From Paracoccus lichenicola (GTDB taxonomy: Bacteria > Pseudomonadota > Alphaproteobacteria > Rhodobacterales > Rhodobacteraceae), in NCBI RefSeq assembly GCF_009708075.1, contig NZ_WMBT01000001.1, positions 1 through 64,000 on the forward strand: DNA of 64,000 nucleotides, in the 5' to 3' direction. The position numbers and the translations under genes were made by a program. Shown piece by piece: positions 29,158 to 38,714 of the stretch. Below the pieces are notes generated by a model, which was not told the origin of the DNA, did not search any database, and saw only the letters and a program-made list of their open reading frames with translations. Positions within the stretch are counted from its first letter, which is position 1; each line of letters begins with the position of its first letter.

Positions 29158-30816
29158 ATGGCCCTGCGCCGCGCCGCATCCGGGCACCGCTTTTCGGCCA
29201 ATATCTGGCCGGGCTTCGTGGATGCCCTGGCCACGCTGCTGATGGTGCTGGTCTTCGTGCTGACGATCTTTACCGTGATGCAGTCTGTGCTGCGCGAACA
29301 GATCACCGACCAGGACGACACCATCGCCGAACAGGGCCAGACGATCGCGGGACAGACGCAGACGATCTCGGCCCAGGAACAGCGGCTGGAACAGCTTGGG
29401 CAGCAGGTCTCGGCCCTGGGGCAGGCGCTGACCGCGTCCGAGGATCGCGGCGCGGATCTGCAAGGCCAGCTTGCCGATGCCGAGGCCGAGGCGCGCGACC
29501 GCGCCGCCCGCATCGCGCGCCTGTCCTCGCAACTGGAAAGCAGCCAGGGCGAGTTGGCGCAGGCCCGGTCCCGCCTGACCGATTTCGAGGCCGAGGTCGC
29601 GGCGCTGATGGCCGCGCGCGCCGCCGACCAGCAGCAGGCGCAGGCGCAACTGGCCCAGCAGCAAAGCCGCGCCAGCGCCGCCGAACTGGCCGTGGCGGCC
29701 GCGCGCCGGGAAATCGACGCGCAGGCCGAACAGGCGCGCCTTGCCGCCGCCCGCCGCGACGCGCTGGAGGCCGTGACGGCCGACCTGCGCCAGCAGACCC
29801 AGGCGGCCGAGGCGAAGGCGGGCGCGTTGCAGGCCCAGCTGACCGAGGCCGAGGCCGCCCGCCTGACCGATGCCGAGGCCGCGCGCGCCCTGCGCGAACG
29901 GCTGGAACGCGCGGACACCGAACTGACCGCCATGACCCTGTCGCTGGAGGAAAGCCGCAAGCGCGCCGAGGAAACCCTGACCCTGCTGGCCGCAGCCGAG
30001 GCCGCGCGCGACGAGGCGACCGCCCAAGCCGCCCGCAGCCTGACCGAGGCCGAGCGTCAGGCCGCGCTTCTGGCCACGGCGGAAAAGGCGCTGTCCGACC
30101 AGACGGCGCTGTCGGACGAGGGGCAGCGGCGGGTCGCGTTGCTGAATGAACAGGTGGCCTCTCTGACCGCGCAGTTGGGATCGCTGCAGGCGCTTCTGGA
30201 TGCCGCAGGCGACGAACAACGGCAGGCTGAATTGCGCGTCGAAAGCCTGGGGCAACAGTTGAACGCCGCCCTGCTACGCGCCGCCGAGGAAACCGACCGC
30301 CGCCTGACGCTGGAAGAACAGGCCCGCCAGCGCGCCGAGGAGGAAGCCAAGGATCTGGCCCGTTATCGGTCGGAATTCTTTGGCCGCCTGTCCGAGATCC
30401 TGTCGGGGCGCGAGGGCGTGCAGGTGGTGGGCGACCGTTTCGTCTTCCAGTCCGAGGTGCTGTTCCCGCCGGGCGCCACGACCCTGTCGCCCGAAGGGCG
30501 CGACCAGGTCGCCCGCGTGGCCCGGATGCTGTCCGAGATCGCGGACGACATCCCCCCGGAAATCGACTGGATCATCCGGGTGGACGGCCACACCGACAGC
30601 ACGCAACTGTCGGGCACCGGGCGTTATCGCGACAACTGGGAACTGAGCCAGGCCCGCGCCCTGGCCGTCGTGCGCTACATGACCGACGAACTGGGCTTTC
30701 CGGCGAACCGGCTGGCTGCCACAGGCTTTGCCGATACGCGGCCCGTGACCCCCGGCACGACGCCCGAGGCGCTGTCGGCGAACCGGCGCATCGAGCTGAA
30801 GCTGACCGAACGCTGA
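29158..30816 (+). CDS. OmpA/MotB-type protein with very long coiled coil
   Basis: The 552-aa partner has one membrane helix at residues 19-41 with Asp22 (WPGFVDALATLLMVLVFVL), placed like the proton-carrying Asp of MotB and ZorB. Residues about 47-385 are an almost unbroken coiled coil of Ala, Glu, Gln and Arg. Residues 395-552 are an OmpA-like peptidoglycan-binding domain (VDGHTDS, NWELSQARALAV, GFADTRPV). If fully extended, some 330 helical residues would span about 50 nm, more than a normal periplasm, so the coil must fold back or bundle. It is coupled to the channel subunit upstream, and together they probably form a proton-driven envelope machine. Confidence 0.82.
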   Translation: MALRRAASGHRFSANIWPGFVDALATLLMVLVFVLTIFTVMQSVLREQITDQDDTIAEQGQTIAGQTQTISAQEQRLEQLGQQVSALGQALTASEDRGADLQGQLADAEAEARDRAARIARLSSQLESSQGELAQARSRLTDFEAEVAALMAARAADQQQAQAQLAQQQSRASAAELAVAAARREIDAQAEQARLAAARRDALEAVTADLRQQTQAAEAKAGALQAQLTEAEAARLTDAEAARALRERLERADTELTAMTLSLEESRKRAEETLTLLAAAEAARDEATAQAARSLTEAERQAALLATAEKALSDQTALSDEGQRRVALLNEQVASLTAQLGSLQALLDAAGDEQRQAELRVESLGQQLNAALLRAAEETDRRLTLEEQARQRAEEEAKDLARYRSEFFGRLSEILSGREGVQVVGDRFVFQSEVLFPPGATTLSPEGRDQVARVARMLSEIADDIPPEIDWIIRVDGHTDSTQLSGTGRYRDNWELSQARALAVVRYMTDELGFPANRLAATGFADTRPVTPGTTPEALSANRRIELKLTER

Positions 30817-30819
30817 GGG

Positions 30820-31848
30820 CTACTTGGCGGGCTTTTCCTGTGCCGGGTCAATCGGCACGCCCGCCATTTGCTTCAAGTGGCGTTCGATCTCGGAATTGAC
30901 CTCGGCGCCCACCAGGACCACGGTGGATGCGAACCACAGCCACATCATCAGAGCGATCACCGCGCCCAAGGAACCATAGGTTTCGTTGTAGTCGGCAAAG
31001 TTCGCGGCATACCAGCTGAACAGGATCGAGGTGATCACCAGCCCCACGGCGGCGATCACCGCACCGGGCGAAATCCAGCGCCAGCGCGAATCCGGCGCGT
31101 CGGGTCCCCAGCGATAGAGCGCGGCCAGCGCCACGATCAGGACGCCGAACATGATCGGCCAGCGGATCACCGCGACCCAGGTGCTGGTCGTTTCGGCCAG
31201 GGGCAGCATCTGCAGCAGGATCGGAATGACGGCGATCACGCCCAGCATCAGGACGATCAGCACCAGCCCGCCCAGGGTAAAGGCCATGGACACCAGGTTC
31301 AGGCGGATGATGCCGCGCGTCTCGGTCTGGAAAAAGGCGACGTTCAGCGCCGACAGCAGGGCCTTGACCCCGCCATTGGCGGAATAGAAGGCCACCAGCA
31401 GCCCGCCTATCCCCGCCAGCGACAGCGCCGTTCCCGGCGACGAGGTGATCGATTCGACCTGACCACGGATGATGTCCAGCGCCCCCTGCGGCAGAAAGCT
31501 TTCCAGCATGTCCAGATGGCCCGAAATCGTCGCGGGATCGGCGACCAGCCCATAGATCGACACCAGCGCCGTGATCGCCGGGAACAGGGACAGCAGGCCG
31601 AAGAAGGTGATCCCGCCCGCGACGGCCGTCACCCGGTCGGTGCCGACCTGGGTGAAGGTCGCCTTCGTGATGTCCATCCAGTCGTCCTTGCCCAGGTCGC
31701 GCAGCCCGACATCCTTGCCCGCCGGATGCGGCCGCGCCGGTGTCCGCGCCTGCGGCGTTTCGTCGGTCTTCATCCCGAAACGCTGGCGGGTCGGATCGTC
31801 CAAATCGCCGAATAGCGCGTCGAGGACTCCGGGCGTGCTGCTTCTCAT
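30820..31848 (-). CDS. YihY/virulence factor BrkB family membrane protein
   Basis: A 342-aa protein with a 70-residue soluble N-terminus and six hydrophobic segments in the YihY/BrkB pattern (DRVTAVAGGITFFGLLSLFPAITALVS, YSANGGVKALLSALNVAF, SLGAVIALMMWLWFASTVVLVGAEVNSEIE). Members were once called ribonuclease BN, an assignment that is not correct for this family; the true role is unknown. It faces the stator-like pair tail to tail with a three-base gap. A start at 31773 (MKTDETPQ) is an alternative. Confidence 0.9.
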   Translation of the reverse strand: MRSSTPGVLDALFGDLDDPTRQRFGMKTDETPQARTPARPHPAGKDVGLRDLGKDDWMDITKATFTQVGTDRVTAVAGGITFFGLLSLFPAITALVSIYGLVADPATISGHLDMLESFLPQGALDIIRGQVESITSSPGTALSLAGIGGLLVAFYSANGGVKALLSALNVAFFQTETRGIIRLNLVSMAFTLGGLVLIVLMLGVIAVIPILLQMLPLAETTSTWVAVIRWPIMFGVLIVALAALYRWGPDAPDSRWRWISPGAVIAAVGLVITSILFSWYAANFADYNETYGSLGAVIALMMWLWFASTVVLVGAEVNSEIERHLKQMAGVPIDPAQEKPAK

Positions 31849-31869
31849 GGCCTTGTTCCTGTTACCCGA

Positions 31870-32586
31870 TCAAAGCCGATGCGCGCGGTCCGAATCGCCT
31901 GCCTCCCTTTGCGCGGCCTTGGGCTGATCGCCCCGCAAGGCGGACCGCAGCTGGTCGGCGGTGGAGGCGAATTCCGACACCACGCCGGTCGCCTGGCCCG
32001 CCACGCTGCGGAAGCTGTCCATCGCCACCGACAGCGACTTGGCCACCCCTTCCAGGCTTTCCGACAGCCTGGTCGATGTGTGGATCAGATCCTCGACAAA
32101 GTTGCCCTTGCGCTTGGGGGCCTTGGGCTTGCGGTCGTGACGGTGTTGCGAGGCCTCGGCCCGCAGGCGGCTGAACTCCTGGCGGTCGGCGTGATCCTGG
32201 GCGCGCACGCGGCGGCGCATGGCATCGCGCTCGTCCTCGTCCATCTCGACAAAGCGGGGTGCGTTGAACTTGCGGTGGGGATGCTTGGCATGGGAACTGC
32301 CGGAAACGGCATCGGCGATCTTGCGCACGGCCAGAACGGCCGCCGCCGTCCCGCCCGCCACGCCCACCGCGACGCCGCCCCAGACGGCAATCTTGGCGCC
32401 CAGCGAGGGGGTGGGATAGGACGAACGGCCATCGGGCGAGACGTTCCCCGAGGCGATCACCCGCCGCGCCTGGAAGGACGGCTTGGGTCCATGGTGCCCC
32501 GGGGGCACGGGACGGGGGCCGAAACGGGTCTCGCTCGTGCGGTCGGCCTCGGTCATGGGGCGGTCGTCGTCATGGGTCGGATGCAT
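31870..32586 (-). CDS. unknown protein with one membrane helix and charged flanks
   Basis: I do not recognise this 238-aa protein. It has a basic, proline-rich N-terminal part, one glycine/alanine-rich hydrophobic helix (about residues 68-92, AKIAVWGGVAVGVAGGTAAAVLAV), then a strongly charged segment rich in Arg, His and Lys and a C-terminal amphipathic helix region (TRLSESLEGVAKSLSVAMDSFRSVAGQATG). The ATG at 32586 follows GGAG at good distance. The next gene on the strand, YihY, starts 22 bases later, so they may be cotranscribed. It could be a membrane-shaping or phasin-like protein, but nothing proves this. Confidence 0.7.
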   Translation of the reverse strand: MHPTHDDDRPMTEADRTSETRFGPRPVPPGHHGPKPSFQARRVIASGNVSPDGRSSYPTPSLGAKIAVWGGVAVGVAGGTAAAVLAVRKIADAVSGSSHAKHPHRKFNAPRFVEMDEDERDAMRRRVRAQDHADRQEFSRLRAEASQHRHDRKPKAPKRKGNFVEDLIHTSTRLSESLEGVAKSLSVAMDSFRSVAGQATGVVSEFASTADQLRSALRGDQPKAAQREAGDSDRAHRL

Positions 32587-32733
32587 GGCTTTTCTCCGGT
32601 CTTGTCGGATTGGTCGAATCCTCAACAGCTTGCGCCGCCGGAATGTTCCCGTGCCCGGCCGGGCGGAAATCGAAAACTTGCCGCCGGGTCATTGCGCCGC
32701 TATGCCCGCCCCAACCGGAAAAAGAGGCCCGCC

Positions 32734-34047
32734 ATGATCCCCCGCTATGCCCGCCCCGCCATGACCGCCATCTGGTCGCCCGAGACCCGTTTCCGCATCT
32801 GGTTCGAGATCGAGGCCCATGCCTGCGATGCCCAGGCCGACCTGGGCGTGATCCCGCGCGAGAATGCCGAGGCCGTGTGGCGCGCCAAGGACGTGGAATT
32901 CGACGTGGCCCGCATCGACGAGATCGAGGCCGTGACCAAGCACGACGTGATCGCCTTCCTGACCCATCTGGCCGAGCATGTCGGCGCGGACCAGGCCCGC
33001 TTCGTCCACCAAGGCATGACCAGTTCGGACGTGCTGGACACCACCCTGAACGTCCAGCTTGTCCGCGCCGCCGACATCCTGCTGGACGACCTGGACCGCG
33101 TGCTCGAGGCACTGAAGCGCCGCGCCTATGAACACAAGGACACCGTCCGCATCGGCCGCAGCCACGGCATCCATGCCGAGCCGACCACGATGGGCCTGAC
33201 CTTCGCGCGCTTCTACGCGGAAATGAACCGCAACCGCGCCCGCCTGGAACAGGCCCGGTGGGAGGTCGCCACGGGTGCGATTTCCGGCGCCGTCGGCACC
33301 TTCGCCAATATCGACCCCGCGGTCGAGGAGCATGTCTGCGCCAAACTGGGCCTGCGCCCCGAACCGATCTCGACCCAGGTGATCCCCCGCGACCGCCACG
33401 CAATGTTCTTCGCGACCCTGGGCGTGATCGCCTCCAGCATCGAGAACGTCGCCATCGAGATCCGCCACATGCAGCGGACCGAGGTGCTGGAGGCCGAGGA
33501 GTTCTTTTCCCCCGGCCAAAAGGGCAGTTCCGCCATGCCCCACAAGCGCAACCCGGTCCTGACCGAGAACCTGACCGGCCTCGCCCGCCTGGTCCGCATG
33601 GCCGTGATCCCGGCGATGGAAAACGTGGCCCTGTGGCACGAACGCGACATTTCGCACAGTTCGGTGGAACGCGGCATTGCGCCCGACGCGACCATCACGC
33701 TGGATTTCGCGCTGAACCGTCTGGCGGGCGTGATCGACAAGCTGGTCGTCTATCCCGAAAACATGCTGGCCAACATGAACAAGTTCAAGGGCCTGGTCAT
33801 GTCGCAGCGCGTCCTGCTGGCGCTGACGCAGGCCGGCGTCTCGCGCGAGGACGCCTATCGCCTGGTGCAAAGAAACGCCATGAAGGTCTGGGAACAAGGC
33901 GCTGATTTCCGGGAAGAATTACTGGCCGACCCCGAGGTGACGGCGGCCCTGTCGCCTGCCGAGATCAAGGAGAAGTTCGACCTTGGCTATCACACCAAGC
34001 ACGTGGACACGATCTTCCGCCGGGTGTTCGAGCAAGGCCAGAAATAG
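32734..34047 (+). CDS. purB: adenylosuccinate lyase
   Basis: PurB removes fumarate from SAICAR and from adenylosuccinate in purine synthesis. The 437-aa protein has the superfamily signature SSAMPHKRNPV with the flexible catalytic Ser loop, GMTSSDVLDT, and RSHGIHAEPTTMG. The start MIPRYARPAM at 32734 follows AAAGAGG. It stands alone, diverging from the unknown membrane protein upstream, and is followed by fliG after 70 bases. Confidence 0.97.
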   Translation: MIPRYARPAMTAIWSPETRFRIWFEIEAHACDAQADLGVIPRENAEAVWRAKDVEFDVARIDEIEAVTKHDVIAFLTHLAEHVGADQARFVHQGMTSSDVLDTTLNVQLVRAADILLDDLDRVLEALKRRAYEHKDTVRIGRSHGIHAEPTTMGLTFARFYAEMNRNRARLEQARWEVATGAISGAVGTFANIDPAVEEHVCAKLGLRPEPISTQVIPRDRHAMFFATLGVIASSIENVAIEIRHMQRTEVLEAEEFFSPGQKGSSAMPHKRNPVLTENLTGLARLVRMAVIPAMENVALWHERDISHSSVERGIAPDATITLDFALNRLAGVIDKLVVYPENMLANMNKFKGLVMSQRVLLALTQAGVSREDAYRLVQRNAMKVWEQGADFREELLADPEVTAALSPAEIKEKFDLGYHTKHVDTIFRRVFEQGQK

Positions 34048-34117
34048 GCGCGCATAAACCCGGTGTTAGGAAAGCTCTGCCAGATTGGCCGCAGGATAGG
34101 GTCGATCTGGTGGAACG

Positions 34118-35128
34118 ATGACGATACAAACGGGATTGAACCAGCGGCAAAAGGCGGCGGTGATCGTGCGCCTGCTTCTGGATGACGACCAGGCATCGGG
34201 CCTGTCGCGGCTGGACAGCGAAAGCCAGACCCTGCTGGCCGAGGAGATGGCGGGGATGGAACTGATCGACCGCCAGACCCGCGACGCGATCATCACCGAA
34301 TTCTGCGACCGGCTGGAATCGGTGGGCGTGACCTTTCCGGGCGACCTGGACGGCACGCTGGCCATGCTGGGCGCGCAACTGTCCGAGGACAGCACCGACC
34401 GGCTGCGCCGCCGCGCCGCGATCCAGGGCCGGGGCGACCCATGGTCCCGCATCGGCGCCCTGCCCGCCCCCGCCATCCTGGCGCTGGCCAATTCCGAGGC
34501 GGTCGAGATGGTGGCCCTGATGCTGTCCAAGCTGCCGGTGGAACGCGCGTCCGAGGTTTTCGTGAGCCTGCCCCGCGAACGGGCGCGGTCGGTGGCGCAG
34601 GCCATGTCCATGACGGCGGGCGTCACGCCCGAATCGCTGCAACGGGTCGGCCTGATCCTGCTGCAGGCGGCCGAGGCCTTGCCCCGCCCCGCGCTGTCCA
34701 CCCCCGCGACGGACCGGATGGGCGCGATCCTGAACTTCGCCACGGCCGACCTGCGCGACGACGTGCTGGACAGCCTCGACCGCCACGACGCCGAATTCGC
34801 GGGCAGCGTGCGCAAGGCGATCTTCATCTTCGCCCATATCCCCGCCCGCGTCCTGCCGCGCGACATCCCGCGCATCATCCGCGAGGTGGACCAGGCCGTC
34901 CTGGTCCGCGCCCTTGCCGCCCCCGGCGAGGCCGAGGCCGCGGCGGCCGAGTTCATCCTGGCGAGCCTGTCGCAGCGCATGTCCGACGGGCTGCGGGAAG
35001 AACGCAACGACCTGGGCAAGCTGCGCCCCTCGGACATCGAGGAGGCGATGACCGAGGTCGTCTCGGCCATCCGCCGGCTGGAGGAAGCGGGAGAGATCAC
35101 CCTGATCCTGCCGCAGGACGATGAGTAA
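34118..35128 (+). CDS. fliG: FliG-like flagellar motor switch protein, isolated
   Basis: The 336-aa product has the three helical FliG parts. The N-terminus is LNQRQKAAVIVRLLLDDDQA. The middle has LPVERASEVFVSLPRERARSVAQAM. The C-terminal motor domain carries IREVDQAVLVRALAAPGE and SDIEEAMTEVVSAIRRLEEAGEI. In flagellar FliG the rotor helix after the phenylalanine-rich motif contains paired Asp residues (DDR); here the equivalent reads VLPRDIP, so the torque face is altered. No fliF, fliM, fliN or export genes are in the window. It may serve a flagellum encoded elsewhere or have drifted to another task. Confidence 0.85.
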   Translation: MTIQTGLNQRQKAAVIVRLLLDDDQASGLSRLDSESQTLLAEEMAGMELIDRQTRDAIITEFCDRLESVGVTFPGDLDGTLAMLGAQLSEDSTDRLRRRAAIQGRGDPWSRIGALPAPAILALANSEAVEMVALMLSKLPVERASEVFVSLPRERARSVAQAMSMTAGVTPESLQRVGLILLQAAEALPRPALSTPATDRMGAILNFATADLRDDVLDSLDRHDAEFAGSVRKAIFIFAHIPARVLPRDIPRIIREVDQAVLVRALAAPGEAEAAAAEFILASLSQRMSDGLREERNDLGKLRPSDIEEAMTEVVSAIRRLEEAGEITLILPQDDE

Positions 35129-35169
35129 GGGTGCTTGCGCCGCTTGCGCGACGGGCGGATAAGACGGCC

Positions 35170-35313
35170 ATGACCAACACCATCGCCATCGCGCTTCTGG
35201 TCCTGATCCTGGGACTGTTCGTCGCCGACCAGCTGTGGCTTCAGTGGCAGTTGCCGCTGATGGCGGCGCGGGCGGTGGACGGCCTGGTCGAATATCTCAT
35301 CTTCTGGCGCTAA
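35170..35313 (+). CDS. 47-aa single-helix membrane protein
   Basis: A small protein, MTNTIAIALLVLILGLFVAD at the start, with one membrane helix (about residues 4-22) and a short amphipathic tail ending EYLIFWR. I recall similar short proteins directly upstream of gap in related Rhodobacteraceae, which supports a real gene. It follows fliG by 41 bases and precedes gap by 110 bases. Function unknown. Confidence 0.65.
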   Translation: MTNTIAIALLVLILGLFVADQLWLQWQLPLMAARAVDGLVEYLIFWR

Positions 35314-35423
35314 CGCCGCCCTGGCCGGCCATCCGCAGGTCGGGCGCGGCCACGCGGCATTTGCATCACCCGATACAGCGCGATACGAGGGGCGCAACGT
35401 CACTTGGTCGGGAGTAGAGAACC

Positions 35424-36425
<1,002 letters not shown>

Positions 36426-36432
36426 CCAGAGG

Positions 36433-36457
36433 ACGGCGGGGGAAACCCCGCCGTTTT
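36433..36457 (+). terminator. Rho-independent terminator of gap
   Basis: A perfect nine-base stem ACGGCGGGG / CCCCGCCGT with a GAAA loop is followed by TTT, eight bases after the gap stop codon. Confidence 0.88.
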
Positions 36458-36460
36458 CCT

Positions 36461-36760
36461 TTACCCGACGCGGCCCAGGCGACGCGAGTTGGCGCGGGTC
36501 CGCTTGCCATAGGGGCGCAGGGCGGCGGCCATCACGCGCTCGGCGCTGTGGCCTCGGCTTGCGGCCCGGGCCATGGCGAACAGCGACTCGGTCGCGGCCG
36601 CCTGTTTCTCGGCGACCATGACGAAAGGCTCGCCCGGCGCCTGCGCCATGATGCCCATCATCCCCGCCGTGCGCAGGCCGATCACCATCTGCGATTCGAT
36701 GGCGATTCGGGCGAATTGCGTCCAAAGGCGGACAGGGTTCTTGGGCATCATCGGGAACAT
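36461..36760 (-). CDS. phasin-like small helical protein of Rhodobacteraceae
   Basis: A 99-aa, mostly helical protein. It begins MFPMMPKNPVRLWTQFARIA, has a methionine-rich amphipathic centre, and ends in a basic stretch RPYGKRTRANSRRLGR. Closely similar short proteins are common in Rhodobacteraceae, sometimes mislabelled as antifreeze proteins. The pattern (EKQAAATESLFAMARAA) recalls phasins that coat polyhydroxyalkanoate granules, but this remains a resemblance. It converges on gap. Confidence 0.65.
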   Translation of the reverse strand: MFPMMPKNPVRLWTQFARIAIESQMVIGLRTAGMMGIMAQAPGEPFVMVAEKQAAATESLFAMARAASRGHSAERVMAAALRPYGKRTRANSRRLGRVG

Positions 36761-36895
36761 GGCGTCATCCTTTGGATCATCTTCTTTATCTGATGTGACA
36801 CGAACGTCAGGACAAGGTCGGCTGTTGCACGGGTGCCTGCCATTTTATGCATGACGCGCTTGGCAAGGCCCGTTTGCGCTGTATAGAGGCAGGCC

Positions 36896-37936
36896 ATGAC
36901 CGACCGCATCACCCTTCGCCGCCCCGACGACTGGCACCTGCACCTGCGCGACGGCGCGATGCTGGCCGCCGTCGCGCCCCATTCCGCCCGCTTCGGCCGC
37001 GCGATCATCATGCCGAACCTGGTGCCCCCGGTCGTGACCGGCGCCCAGGCCGCCGCCTATCGCGACCGGATCCTGGCCGCCCTGCCGCAGGGTGCCGCGT
37101 TGCAGCCGCAGATGACGCTGTACCTGACCGACGCGACCGACGCCGCCGATGTCGTGGCCGCGTTCCGTGACGGCATCATCCGCGCGGTCAAGCTCTATCC
37201 CGCGGGCGCCACGACCAATTCCGCCAGCGGCGTGACCGATTTCGACCGCGTCCAGCCGGTGCTGGAGGCGATGGCCGAGGCGGGCGTGACCCTGTGCGTG
37301 CATGGCGAAGTCACCGATCCGGCCGTGGACATCTTCGACCGCGAGGCTGTCTTCATCGACCGCGTCCTGGACCCGCTGCGCCGCCGCACCCCCGGCCTGC
37401 GCGTGGTGATGGAGCATATCACCACGGGCGAGGGCGTGGCCTATGCCCGCGCGGGTGGCGACGATCTGGCCGCGACGATCACCACGCATCACCTGGTCAT
37501 CAACCGCAACGCGATCCTGGCCGGCGGCATCAGGCCGCATTACTACTGCCTGCCCGTCGCCAAGCGCGAATCGCACCGCCTGGCCCTGCGCGAGGCCGCG
37601 ACCAGTGGCGAGTCGCGGTTCTTCCTGGGCACCGACAGCGCGCCCCACACTGATGCCGCCAAGCTGCAACCCTGCGGCTGCGCGGGCTGCTTCACGGCGC
37701 CCAACACCCTGTCGATCCTGGCCCAGGTGTTTGAGGATGAGGGCGCGCTGGACCGGCTGGAAGGCTTCACCAGCCTGCACGGCGCCGCCTTCTATCGCCT
37801 GCCGCCGAACGACGACCGTGTCACGCTGGTCAAGCGCGCCACCCCCGCCGCCTATCCGGCGCAGATCGACGCGGGCGGCGAGACCGTCACCGTCTTCGAC
37901 CCCGGCTTTCCGCTTTACTGGCATCTGGAGGACTGA
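36896..37936 (+). CDS. pyrC: dihydroorotase
   Basis: PyrC closes carbamoyl-aspartate to dihydroorotate, the third pyrimidine step. The 346-aa length and the zinc ligands HLHLRDG near residue 15 place it in the class II type of E. coli. The bridging lysine lies in [12 protein letters not shown] and further ligands in CVHGEV, MEHITT and the GTDSAPH segment. The stop codon TGA shares one base with the pyrE ATG, so the two are coupled. Confidence 0.96.
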   Translation: MTDRITLRRPDDWHLHLRDGAMLAAVAPHSARFGRAIIMPNLVPPVVTGAQAAAYRDRILAALPQGAALQPQMTLYLTDATDAADVVAAFRDGIIRAVKLYPAGATTNSASGVTDFDRVQPVLEAMAEAGVTLCVHGEVTDPAVDIFDREAVFIDRVLDPLRRRTPGLRVVMEHITTGEGVAYARAGGDDLAATITTHHLVINRNAILAGGIRPHYYCLPVAKRESHRLALREAATSGESRFFLGTDSAPHTDAAKLQPCGCAGCFTAPNTLSILAQVFEDEGALDRLEGFTSLHGAAFYRLPPNDDRVTLVKRATPAAYPAQIDAGGETVTVFDPGFPLYWHLED

Positions 37937-38607
37937 TGAGCCTGACCTTTCCCGCGCGCGACGAGATCGCCCGCCTGTCCGCCCGGATGCTGCTGGAAAT
38001 CAAGGCCGTCGATTTCAACGCGACGACGCCCTTCACCTATGCCTCGGGCCTGAAGGGGCCGACCTATGTGGACTGCCGCCGCATCATCAGCTTTCCCCGC
38101 GTGCGCCAGACCTTGATGGATTTCATGGCGGCGACGGTGATGCGCGACGCGGGCTTCGAGGCCTTCGACAACGTGGCAGGCGGTGAAACCGCGGGCATTC
38201 CCTTTGCCGCCATGGTCGCCGAACGGCTGGGCCTGCCCATGACCTATGTGCGGAAAAAGCCCAAGGGCTATGGCCGCAATGCCCGTATCGAGGGGGCGAT
38301 GTCCGAGGGACAGCGCGTGCTGCTGGTCGAGGACCTGACCACCGACGGCGGCAGCAAGCTGTCCTTCGTGGACGCGATTCGCGACACCGGCGCGAGTTGC
38401 GCGCATACGGCGGTTGTCTTCTATTACGGCATCTTCCCGGAAACGACGCAGCGCCTGGCCGATCATGGTGTTTCGCTGCATCACCTCTGCACCTGGTGGG
38501 ATGTCCTGGCCGAGGCCAAGGCCCAAGCCGCTTTCGACCCGCAAACGCTGGCCGAGGTCGAGATCTTCCTGACCGATCCCCGCGCCTGGCAGGCCGCGAA
38601 CGCCTGA
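37936..38607 (+). CDS. pyrE: orotate phosphoribosyltransferase
   Basis: PyrE joins orotate with PRPP to give OMP, two steps after PyrC. The 223-aa product carries the PRPP-binding motif [14 protein letters not shown] near residue 133 and [10 protein letters not shown] for the pyrophosphate loop. Its start overlaps the pyrC stop (TGATG). pyrF and pyrB are not nearby. Confidence 0.95.
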   Translation: MSLTFPARDEIARLSARMLLEIKAVDFNATTPFTYASGLKGPTYVDCRRIISFPRVRQTLMDFMAATVMRDAGFEAFDNVAGGETAGIPFAAMVAERLGLPMTYVRKKPKGYGRNARIEGAMSEGQRVLLVEDLTTDGGSKLSFVDAIRDTGASCAHTAVVFYYGIFPETTQRLADHGVSLHHLCTWWDVLAEAKAQAAFDPQTLAEVEIFLTDPRAWQAANA

Positions 38608-38608
38608 C

Positions 38609-38628
38609 TTATCCACAGGCCATCCACA
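38609..38628 (+). promoter_or_regulatory. DnaA box pair upstream of dnaB
   Basis: TTATCCACA at 38609-38617 is a perfect DnaA box, and CATCCACA at 38621-38628 is a partial second one. They sit two bases after the pyrE stop codon and about 90 bases before the dnaB ATG. DnaA control of dnaB is a plausible inference. Confidence 0.55.
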
Positions 38629-38714
38629 GAACCACCCCCTGAAATCGCACTGCGCGGCGTTCCCCGCGTGGCGCATCGGGTGTAGAACGGGGCAAGAAGA
38701 AAAGGGGGCAGCCC

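Noticed and set aside
27067..30255. 1062-codon minus-strand open frame opposite the stator-like pair
   Set aside because: It spans chaC and both stator-like genes antisense. Its Gln/Arg/Gly repeats mirror the coiled coil of the true protein.
27769..30816. A Zorya defence system
   Set aside because: The two subunits resemble ZorA and ZorB, but the neighbours are YihY and chaC. No nuclease or helicase partner is present, so I do not call it a defence system.
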